Shown here one piece after another: positions 30,287 through 37,516 of a stretch of 64,000 bases of DNA. Source of the DNA: Limiplasma sp031549415 (GTDB taxonomy: Bacteria; Bacillota; Clostridia; Christensenellales; Aristaeellaceae). Position 1 is the stretch's first letter, and every line of letters begins with the position of its first letter. The notes beneath the pieces were generated by a model. It was not told the DNA's origin. It did no database searches and saw nothing but the letters and a program-made list of their open reading frames with translations. The position numbers and the translations under genes were made by a program. The DNA is taken from the NCBI GenBank assembly GCA_031549415.1, contig JAVBPU010000002.1:83202-147201 (forward strand). The letters run 5' to 3'.

Positions 30287-31975
30287 TTATTGGGCGGGCT
30301 TCTCCGGCACCGCCACGATGCGGCCCTGGCCGTGAGGATCGGTGTAGCCTTCACCCACGGTGCCGCCCAGCACCTGGGTGATGTAGTTGATCAGCACCTG
30401 ATTGTCCAGCATGGCGTCTTCCAGCAGAAGTTTGTTGTCCTGGAACATGGTGAACCCGTCGCCGGCGCTCTTGATCATATAGTTATGAGAGGCCAGGGTA
30501 TAGGTCTTTGCCAAATCCAGGGGCGCATCGCCCACCATCACGTTTTTCACGCGATACTCGCCGTCCACGCTCACAAACAGGCCTTCGTCCGTCAGCTTGA
30601 CAGAATTGGGCACATAGGTATGGATCTCATAGGTCAGGCCCGCCACCTGCAGGAAGCCGCCATTTTCCTCCGGCACCACCCTTGCGCCCATTTCCAGCGC
30701 GTCCAGAATCTCCTGGCCGGTGACTTCCACCATGCAAAGCTCGTTGCCAAAGGGATGCACCTTCAGGATGTCGTTATAGGTCAGGTCCCCAGCCTTCATG
30801 TTCACCCGGATGCCGCCGCCATTGACAACGGCAACGTCCGCGCCGCTCATGGCTTTATAGGCGTCCGCGCACAGGTCGCCCAGGTTGGTCTCCGCCATGC
30901 GGATGATGCGAACGGCGGGGTCCGTGCCAGGCTCCACAATGGTCAGGTCCACTTCGCTCTTGGCCACCACTTTGGCCAGGGTATCCGCAAACTGGGACTG
31001 GATGCCCTTGATGAAATCTGCGGTCTCTCCGGTCCAGGCCAGGTTGCCGGAAGCCAGCGCGCCGGAGATGAACTCCGCAGCGGGGCCGGACCAGCTCAGC
31101 AGGTCCGTGGTCAGCGTGCCATCCTTGGCAATGCGCAACACGCCAATGTTGGCGAACTTGGTGCCTGTGGAGGAAAGCAGCACTTCCTTGCCTTCCTTGT
31201 TCTTTACCTTTTCACAAGGCAGCACGCTGTGGCTATGGCCGTCCAGCACCACGTCGATGCCGGTGGTGTTTAGAATCACGTCCGTGGACATCCAGGGGGC
31301 GCACTCCGCCTCGATGCCCAGATGCGCCATGGCCACCACATAGGCGGCCCCTTCGGCCCTGGCCGCGTCCACCGCTGCCTGCACCGCGGTATACAGCTCC
31401 TGGCCGTTGCCGCCCTGGCTAAAGCCATAGATGAAGTTGCCCGCTTCGTCCTGGAAGTAGGAGGGGGTAGAGGACGTGAAGGTCTTGGGGGTGACCATGC
31501 CCACATAGGCTACCTTTACGCCATCATATTCGATGATTTTGTAGGCGTCAAAAACGGGCTTGCCCGCCTTCACGTCAGTGAAGTTGGCGCTGATGTAAGG
31601 GAACTTGGCCGCCTTGGTCAGCTCCAGGAAGCGGTCCATGCCATAGTCAAACTCGTGGTTGCCTGGAATGGCCACTTCGTACCCCACCTGGTTCATGATG
31701 TCGATGATATAAGAACCGGTGGACAGGGTGCCGATGGGCTCTCCCTGAATGGAATCGCCGTTATCGACCAAAGTTACAAAATTGTCTTTGAGCAAGGTAT
31801 CCCGGTAATAGACCAGGCCGGCATACCCAAACCCCTGGTCCACGCCACAATGAACGTCATTGGTGTACAGCACCACAATGTCTTTGGTCAGCGCTGGCGC
31901 GGCGCCCTCCGCCAAGGCGGAAACCCCTCCCACCAGCAATGCGAGGACAAGAAACAAACCCAGCAGTTTTTTCAT
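30287..31975 (-). CDS. secreted 5'-nucleotidase / metallophosphoesterase
   Basis: A 562-residue exported enzyme with a signal peptide (1-21, ending SALAEG). The N-terminal metallophosphoesterase domain has YTNDVHCG, VDNGDSIQG, GNHEFDYG and GHSHS (metal ligands); the C-terminal nucleotide-specificity domain includes NGGGIRVNMKAGDLTYND and the Phe-rich HNYMIKSAGDGF. It releases phosphate from nucleotides outside the cell. No sortase signal is visible at the end. Start at 31975 with GAGGAGG 11 bases upstream. A large upstream frame extension is spurious. Confidence 0.92.
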   Translation of the reverse strand: MKKLLGLFLVLALLVGGVSALAEGAAPALTKDIVVLYTNDVHCGVDQGFGYAGLVYYRDTLLKDNFVTLVDNGDSIQGEPIGTLSTGSYIIDIMNQVGYEVAIPGNHEFDYGMDRFLELTKAAKFPYISANFTDVKAGKPVFDAYKIIEYDGVKVAYVGMVTPKTFTSSTPSYFQDEAGNFIYGFSQGGNGQELYTAVQAAVDAARAEGAAYVVAMAHLGIEAECAPWMSTDVILNTTGIDVVLDGHSHSVLPCEKVKNKEGKEVLLSSTGTKFANIGVLRIAKDGTLTTDLLSWSGPAAEFISGALASGNLAWTGETADFIKGIQSQFADTLAKVVAKSEVDLTIVEPGTDPAVRIIRMAETNLGDLCADAYKAMSGADVAVVNGGGIRVNMKAGDLTYNDILKVHPFGNELCMVEVTGQEILDALEMGARVVPEENGGFLQVAGLTYEIHTYVPNSVKLTDEGLFVSVDGEYRVKNVMVGDAPLDLAKTYTLASHNYMIKSAGDGFTMFQDNKLLLEDAMLDNQVLINYITQVLGGTVGEGYTDPHGQGRIVAVPEKPAQ

Positions 31976-32187
31976 AACCGTCAAGACCTCCTCTATGTAG
32001 TTGGGTACAATGGCCATGCTCCTATCATACCATAAGAAAGAAGAAATGTCACGGGATACAATCTGGAAGGAGCCAGCCCCCTGCACGCGGTCTCCCTTCC
32101 GGCATACAGTAGCACTGTACCCGGTGCGAAGGACCCCTTTTGGCTTCATTTGCGTTGGGTAACACTCACAGATGGAGGCCTCTCCAA

Positions 32188-32949
32188 ATGTTTGATTTTT
32201 TTGAACAAGAAAACGAACGTGGAAATGAGCGGGGACGTGACCGGTGTCACCGCGAACCGTGCATTCCTGTTTGCAATTGCCACCCCTGCCCCAGCCCTTG
32301 CCCCCCTCCCCACCCCTATCCCAAGTGTGGCTGCGTGCCCAAGCCCATCGAGGACGCATGCTGCTCTTTTGTGCGGGTGAATTGTGACGGGGAATATGAG
32401 TTGGCCCGCGTCAAGGTGGACAATGGCCCTCTCACCAATGAGGACTATAACTTTGCCGCGTATAACTTGAATCCCCGGGACATTGACGGTATTGGCATGC
32501 AGGCTTCCAGCGGCATGTTGTATCTGTCCCGGATCGAGCTCAGCTGCCCCGTCAACGTCTTCCAAATGTTTGTGGCGGTGTCTAGCGGCGGCATGAACTT
32601 GACCGCCGGCCAAAGCCTGGCAGGCATTTATGACGGCGCCGGAAACCTGCTGGCGCAAACCGCGGACCAAAGCGCTGCCTGGCAAGCCGCAGGCGTTTAT
32701 GGCATGCCCATCCCCGCCACCTATCTGCCGGAAGGCCGGTATTATCTGGCGCTATTGTCCGTTGGCGACATCGCGCCTGAGTTCGCCGCCAGCCAGGCGG
32801 GCGCCGCGGCCCTCAACATTTTGCTCTCCACTCCCAACCTGGCCTACGGCCAGATCCCCGAGCAGACCACGCTGCCTGCCACGGTGGATCCCAACACCTT
32901 TAACCTGCCGCCCATCGGGCAGAAAATGCCCTGGATCGCCCTGGGTTAA
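32188..32949 (+). CDS. Cys/Pro-rich-headed surface protein
   Basis: A 253-residue protein without a signal peptide. Residues about 1-60 are acidic and then rich in Cys, His and Pro (CHREPCIPVCNCHPCPSPCP), leading into a beta-type domain (about 65-253) with few cysteines. The design parallels the protein at 13314-14621 (Cys/Pro head plus large beta body), again suggesting a cross-linked spore-coat or envelope layer. The ATG at 32188 follows GGAGG; an upstream ATG in frame lacks a site. The terminator at 32986 closes the gene. Confidence 0.65.
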   Translation: MFDFFEQENERGNERGRDRCHREPCIPVCNCHPCPSPCPPPHPYPKCGCVPKPIEDACCSFVRVNCDGEYELARVKVDNGPLTNEDYNFAAYNLNPRDIDGIGMQASSGMLYLSRIELSCPVNVFQMFVAVSSGGMNLTAGQSLAGIYDGAGNLLAQTADQSAAWQAAGVYGMPIPATYLPEGRYYLALLSVGDIAPEFAASQAGAAALNILLSTPNLAYGQIPEQTTLPATVDPNTFNLPPIGQKMPWIALG

Positions 32950-32985
32950 GCGTGCCCTTCACTGCCAGAGAATCAACGAAAGAAC

Positions 32986-33007
32986 GGGGGGCGGTTTTCC
33001 GCCCCCC
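32986..33007. terminator. bidirectional terminator between convergent genes
   Basis: Perfect 9-bp stem GGGGGGCGG/CCGCCCCCC with a TTTT loop, lying between the convergent surface-protein and clpB genes, with T-rich sequence on the + strand side. Confidence 0.85.
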
Positions 33008-33030
33008 AAACCCTGTTTTTCTTCTCTATC

Positions 33031-35628
33031 TCACTTCACCGTCAGCTGTCCATCGTCTCCTACATCTACCACCAGGTTTTGTCCCGGCAGGATCTCTCCC
33101 GCCACCAACGCCCGGGCGATCAGGGTTTCCAGCTTACTTTGCATGTAGCGCTTCAGGGGCCGGGCGCCATACACCGGGTCAAATCCGGCCTCCACAATGG
33201 CTTCCACTGCTTTGTCCGTGAGGGTAAGGCCCACGCCTTTGGCTTCCAGCCTCTTTTGCAAACCGCCCGCCAGCAAACGCACAATTTGGGAAATCTCCGC
33301 CTTCTCCAGCGGCTTATAAAACACGATATCGTCAATGCGGTTGAGGAACTCCGGCCGAAACTGGGCTTGCAACAGCTTCATCACACTGTCCCGGGTGGCT
33401 TCCGGGATTTCACCCGCCTGCAGGCCCTCCAGTAGCAGGTGGCTGCCCAGGTTGCTGGTCATAATGATAATGGTGTTCTTAAAATCCACGGTGCGGCCCT
33501 GGCTATCCGTGATGCGGCCATCATCCAGCACCTGCAGCAGGATATTGAACACGTCCGGGTGGGCCTTTTCCACTTCATCCAGCAGCACCACGCAGTAGGG
33601 CTTGCGGCGCACCGCCTCGGTGAGCTGGCCGCCCTCTTCAAAGCCCACATAGCCCGGAGGTGCGCCCACCAGACGGCTGACGGAGTGCTTCTCCATGTAT
33701 TCGCTCATGTCAATGCGAATCATGTTCTTCTCATCGTCAAACAAGCTCTGGGCCAGGGCCTTGGCCAGCTCGGTTTTGCCCACGCCGGTGGGGCCCAGGA
33801 ATAGGAAGCTGCCAATGGGGCGGTTCTCATCCGCAATGCCCGCCCGGCTGCGGAGAATGGCCTCGCTGACTTTTTGCACCGCCTCGTCCTGGCCGATGAC
33901 CCGCCTGTGCAGCTCTTCCGGCAAAGTCAGCAACTTTTCCTTCTCGCTTTCCTTCAGCTTGGTCACGGGAATGCCGGTCCAGCGGCTGACGATGCGGCTG
34001 ATCTCCTCCTCGGTCACCTTATCCCGCAACAGTCCGTGTTCCCCCCGCTGGGTCTCGGCGATGGCCTCCTCTTTTTCCAGCTCCGCCTGCAGCTTGGGCA
34101 GCTCGCCATACTTGAGCTCCGCGGCCTTGCCCAAATCGTAGGTTTGCTCCGCCCGGGCGATTTCCGCATTCACCCGCTCGATGTCCTCCCGCAGCTTTTG
34201 CACTTTGGAAATGGCGGCTTTTTCGTTCTCCCAGCGGGTCCGCATGGCAAAGAAGTCCTCCCGCTGGCGGGTCAATTCCTCTTCCAAAATCGCCAGGCGG
34301 CGCTTGCTGCCCTCGTCCTCTTCCTTTTTCAGGGCCGCCTGCTCAATTTCCAGCTGCATGATCCGTCGGCTGACCTCGTCCAGCTCGGTGGGCAGGCTGT
34401 CGATCTCCGTGCGAATCATGGCGCAGGCTTCATCCACCAGGTCAATGGCCTTATCCGGCAAAAAGCGGTCGCTGATGTACCGCTCCGACAGAGTGGCGGC
34501 GGCAATCAGAGCGCTGTCCTGGATTTTGACGCCATGGAATACCTCGTAGCGCTCTTTCAGCCCCCGCAGAATGGAGATGGTGTCCTCCACAGAAGGCTCC
34601 CGCACCAGCACGGGCTGGAAACGGCGCTCCAAGGCGGCGTCCTTTTCGATATGCTTTCGGTATTCGTCCAAGGTGGTGGCGCCGATCAAATGCAGCTCTC
34701 CCCGGGCCAGCATGGGCTTTAAGAGGTTGCCCGCATCCATGGAGCCCTCTGTTTTGCCCGCGCCCACAATGGTATGAAGCTCGTCAATAAACAGCAAAAT
34801 GCGGCCATTGCTTTTTTTAATTTCCGCCAGCACGGCTTTCAGCCGTTCTTCAAATTCTCCCCGGTATTTGGCCCCGGCAATCAGCGCGCCCATGTCCAGG
34901 CAAAAAACCTGCCGGTCCTTCAGGCTGTCGGGCACGTCGCCCCGAACGATGCGCAGCGCCAAGCCCTCGGCAATGGCGGTTTTGCCCACGCCGGGCTCGC
35001 CGATCAGCACCGGGTTGTTTTTGGTTTTTCGGGTCAAAATGCGGATCACGCTGCGGATCTCGTTGTCCCGGCCCACCACAGGGTCCAGCTTCTGGGCCCG
35101 GGCCAAGGCCACCAGGTCCTGGCCATACTTGGCCAGCACATCATAGGTGTCCTCCGGGGTTTCGCTGGTAACGCGGGTATTGCCCCGGACGCTTTGCAGC
35201 GTGGTGAGAAAGCCCGATTCCGTCAGCCCCAGGCTGGCCCACAGCTCCTTGATGGCGCGGGTGGGCTTCACCAGCAGCCCCATATACAGGTGCTCCACGC
35301 TGATGTATTCGTCCTTCATGCGCTGGGCCTGTTCCTTGGCGGCCACGATGACCTTTTCCACATCGGAGGAAATATAAATCTTGTCCGGCTCCCGGCCGGT
35401 TCCGGTCACCTTGGGAAGCCCGGAAATGGCGCTTTCCAGCCGGGCACGGAGCATATCCGGGTTCTTGCCCATTTTGGTCAGCAGCTGGGAAATCAAGCCC
35501 TGGGGATCCTGCAACAGGGCAAAGGCCAGGTGTTCCTGGGTCACCTCTTGGTTTTGATATTCAACGGTAAGCTGCTGCGCATAGGCAAGGGCGGCGCGGC
35601 TTTTTTCGGTAAACTCTTGCATGGTCAT
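33031..35628 (-). CDS. clpB: ClpB protein disaggregase
   Basis: An 865-residue Hsp100 chaperone. An N-terminal repeat domain (1-145), first AAA+ module (GEPGVGKTAI, FIDELHT), the long coiled-coil M domain (about 400-520) and second AAA+ module (GPTGVGKTEL, VVLLDEVEKAH) are all present; there is no ClpP-binding loop, so it disaggregates rather than degrades. Start at 35628 (MTMQEFTEK) with GGAGG 6 bases upstream. A CtsR-type site lies 70 bases upstream. Stand-alone transcription unit. Confidence 0.97.
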   Translation of the reverse strand: MTMQEFTEKSRAALAYAQQLTVEYQNQEVTQEHLAFALLQDPQGLISQLLTKMGKNPDMLRARLESAISGLPKVTGTGREPDKIYISSDVEKVIVAAKEQAQRMKDEYISVEHLYMGLLVKPTRAIKELWASLGLTESGFLTTLQSVRGNTRVTSETPEDTYDVLAKYGQDLVALARAQKLDPVVGRDNEIRSVIRILTRKTKNNPVLIGEPGVGKTAIAEGLALRIVRGDVPDSLKDRQVFCLDMGALIAGAKYRGEFEERLKAVLAEIKKSNGRILLFIDELHTIVGAGKTEGSMDAGNLLKPMLARGELHLIGATTLDEYRKHIEKDAALERRFQPVLVREPSVEDTISILRGLKERYEVFHGVKIQDSALIAAATLSERYISDRFLPDKAIDLVDEACAMIRTEIDSLPTELDEVSRRIMQLEIEQAALKKEEDEGSKRRLAILEEELTRQREDFFAMRTRWENEKAAISKVQKLREDIERVNAEIARAEQTYDLGKAAELKYGELPKLQAELEKEEAIAETQRGEHGLLRDKVTEEEISRIVSRWTGIPVTKLKESEKEKLLTLPEELHRRVIGQDEAVQKVSEAILRSRAGIADENRPIGSFLFLGPTGVGKTELAKALAQSLFDDEKNMIRIDMSEYMEKHSVSRLVGAPPGYVGFEEGGQLTEAVRRKPYCVVLLDEVEKAHPDVFNILLQVLDDGRITDSQGRTVDFKNTIIIMTSNLGSHLLLEGLQAGEIPEATRDSVMKLLQAQFRPEFLNRIDDIVFYKPLEKAEISQIVRLLAGGLQKRLEAKGVGLTLTDKAVEAIVEAGFDPVYGARPLKRYMQSKLETLIARALVAGEILPGQNLVVDVGDDGQLTVK

Positions 35629-35697
35629 AAGGGTCCTCCATTCTGGCGGGCATCCGCCGAAACTATAATTTACAAAGGAATGGAAGGCCATTCTGCA

Positions 35698-35714
35698 TCT
35701 GACTATCTTTGACC
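35698..35714 (-). promoter_or_regulatory. CtsR-type heat-shock operator upstream of clpB
   Basis: On the - strand GGTCAAA-GAT-AGTCAGA matches the CtsR tandem heptamer (RGTCAAA-NNN-RGTCAAA) with one mismatch in the second half. TTGAAG overlaps just upstream and could be the -35. This predicts CtsR repression of clpB at normal temperature. No ctsR gene lies in the window. Confidence 0.7.
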
Positions 35715-35759
35715 TTCAATTTGATTATACTGCATTTCGGTCTCCTGTCAAGAGGTTTT

Positions 35760-35802
35760 GCAAAAAACAGCGGAGCCGCCGTGCAAAAACAGCGGAGCCG
35801 CC
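35760..35802. repeat. short tandem duplication
   Basis: Two 20-21 base units (GCAAAAA...CAGCGGAGCCGCC, differing by one A) separated by GT. It lies between the clpB and spoIIA control regions. No function visible. Confidence 0.7.
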
Positions 35803-35820
35803 CAGTCCTTCAGCGCTTTT

Positions 35821-35829
35821 TTTGTCGAA
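35821..35829 (+). promoter_or_regulatory. Spo0A-box match upstream of spoIIA
   Basis: TTTGTCGAA contains a perfect 0A box (TGTCGAA), about 105 bases before spoIIAA. Spo0A-P activates spoIIA operons, so the placement is functional-looking. A sigma-H promoter could not be placed with confidence in 35830-35934. Confidence 0.65.
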
Positions 35830-35934
35830 CGAAAGGCAAGTTTTCTGCATAAGCTTTCCTTTTTCGGCAAAGGATAGGAATGACTCCTACACGAACCCAT
35901 ACGAAGTAAGTTTCACAAGCAATGGAGGATGCCT

Positions 35935-36264
35935 ATGCAACAGACCGAACCCCGGCAGCACACGGCCACCGTGGCGCTGACCGGAGAGCTGGACCATTAT
36001 ACGGCCCCGCAAGTCCGGGCGCAGCTGGACGAACTTTTGCAAGATCCGGCTATTTTGCACCTGGTGCTTGATCTGGAGAAGCTCAACTTTATGGATTCCT
36101 CCGGCATCGGGGTGCTGCTGGGACGGCTGAGGGCCCTGCAGCAACGAGGAGGTACGCTGGCGGTGAAGAATATGCAGCCGGCCATCACCAAGCTGTTCCG
36201 GCTCACCGGGATGCAGCGGGTTGTGGCCGTGGTTGAGGATGCCAAAGGAGGGCCTAGCCAATGA
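35935..36264 (+). CDS. spoIIAA: anti-sigma-F factor antagonist
   Basis: This 109-residue STAS-domain protein releases sigma-F by binding SpoIIAB when unphosphorylated. NFMDSSGIGVLLGR holds the phosphorylatable Ser (near 62-63). I took the ATG at 35935, since GGAGG (35924-35928) stands directly against the ATG at 35929 and gives the correct 6-base spacing to the second one. Its stop overlaps the start of spoIIAB by ATGA. Confidence 0.95.
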   Translation: MQQTEPRQHTATVALTGELDHYTAPQVRAQLDELLQDPAILHLVLDLEKLNFMDSSGIGVLLGRLRALQQRGGTLAVKNMQPAITKLFRLTGMQRVVAVVEDAKGGPSQ

Positions 36265-36737
36265 AGAACCGCATGGAATTAAGCTTTCTGGCCTGTCCGC
36301 AAAACGAGAGCTTTGCCCGGGTGGCGGTGGCGGCCTTTGCCGTGCAACTGAACCCAACCCTGCCAGAAATGGCGGATATCAAAACCGCTGTCAGCGAAGC
36401 GGTGACCAATGCCATCGTCCACGGCTACCGGGATTTGCCGGAGGGCAAAGAAGGCACGGTGTATTTGCAGGCCTCCTTTGGGGATAAGCATGAACTGACC
36501 GTGACCATCCGGGATGAAGGCGTGGGCATCGAAAACATCAAACAGGCCATGCAGCCGTTTTATACCACGGGAGATGGCGCGGAGAGGAGTGGCATGGGGT
36601 TCTGCGTAATGCAGACTTTTATGGATGCGGTGGATGTGGACAGCGCTCCGGGACGGGGCACCACCGTAACCCTGCGCAAATCCATCACTGGCGAGGTGGG
36701 GCTGTACCGGGAACGGCTGCTGGACGAAATAGGATAA
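36261..36737 (+). CDS. spoIIAB: anti-sigma-F factor / serine kinase
   Basis: A 158-residue GHKL-type kinase that holds sigma-F inactive and phosphorylates SpoIIAA. The ATP-lid motifs are EAVTNAIVHGY (N box), DEGVGIENIKQA (G1) and SGMGFCVMQTF (G2). A little longer than the usual ~146 residues because of a C-terminal tail. Translationally coupled to spoIIAA (ATGA) and 3 bases from sigF. Confidence 0.95.
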   Translation: MKNRMELSFLACPQNESFARVAVAAFAVQLNPTLPEMADIKTAVSEAVTNAIVHGYRDLPEGKEGTVYLQASFGDKHELTVTIRDEGVGIENIKQAMQPFYTTGDGAERSGMGFCVMQTFMDAVDVDSAPGRGTTVTLRKSITGEVGLYRERLLDEIG

Positions 36738-36740
36738 GCT

Positions 36741-37412
36741 ATGGAACAACAGAGGGTTCCTTTGCCTGTGGATGTGCAGGAACATATCGGCCTGGTCTAC
36801 CTTTGCGTGAAGAGGTTTTGCAGGCATGGCATGGAATACGAGGAGTTGGTGCGGGAAGGCATGCTGGCCCTGGCGGCGGCGGCCACCCGGTTTGATCCGG
36901 CCCGCGGGGTGCAGTTCTCCACCTATGCGGTCCCCTGCATTTTGCATGACCTGCGCAGGGCCTGTGAGCGCAATGCCCCCATGCATATTCCCAGCACGGA
37001 AAGAAGCCTTTTGCGAACAGCGGCGGTGGAACGGCAAAAGCTTTTTCGCCAAAACGGCCAGGACCCTGGGGTGGAGGAACTGGCCCAGGCCGTGGGCAGC
37101 AGCAAGGAAGCCTTGGGCGCGGCCCTGGCTGCTGAGCACCGCATGGAGCAAATGCGCTGGCAGGGGGACAAAGATTCCTCCCAAGGCACGCTGATGGTGC
37201 TGGACCAAAAGGCGGGCCATTTTGTGGAATACGTGCTGCTGCTGGATGTGATTGCCCGGCTGCCCACCCCCATGCCCAAATTGATCGAACTGCGCTATTT
37301 GCAAAACCGGCCGCAACGGGAAGTGGCCACGGCGCTGCGCATATCCCAAGCCCAGGTCTCCAAGCTGGAACAGCAAGCCAAGGCGCTTTTGCAGGAGAGG
37401 TTGGAGGCATAG
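36741..37412 (+). CDS. sigF: RNA polymerase sigma-F (forespore)
   Basis: A 223-residue sigma-70-type factor that starts gene expression in the forespore. Region 2 contains LVREGMLALAAAATRFDPARG, quoted as LVREGMLALA and FDPARGVQFSTYAVPCI; region 4 ends with LRYLQNRPQREVATALRIS, QAQVSKLEQQA as the DNA-binding helix. The third gene of spoIIA; no further gene follows in the operon before a terminator. With spoIIAA and spoIIAB it shows that the organism descends from spore formers and probably sporulates. Confidence 0.95.
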   Translation: MEQQRVPLPVDVQEHIGLVYLCVKRFCRHGMEYEELVREGMLALAAAATRFDPARGVQFSTYAVPCILHDLRRACERNAPMHIPSTERSLLRTAAVERQKLFRQNGQDPGVEELAQAVGSSKEALGAALAAEHRMEQMRWQGDKDSSQGTLMVLDQKAGHFVEYVLLLDVIARLPTPMPKLIELRYLQNRPQREVATALRISQAQVSKLEQQAKALLQERLEA

Positions 37413-37468
37413 CGTGTCGTCAAAGTGGGCAAGCCCGCTTGGATGAATTCACAGGGTTTTGCCTACAA

Positions 37469-37504
37469 AAACAGCCCCTACGGCGAGCACCGCAGGGGCT
37501 GTTT
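37469..37504. terminator. bidirectional terminator after sigF
   Basis: AAACAGCCCC...GGGGCTGTTT with inner TACGG/CCGCA pairs, between sigF and the convergent Pro/Gln-rich membrane-protein gene, T-rich at both ends. Confidence 0.85.
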
Positions 37505-37516
37505 GAAAGGCGTTCT

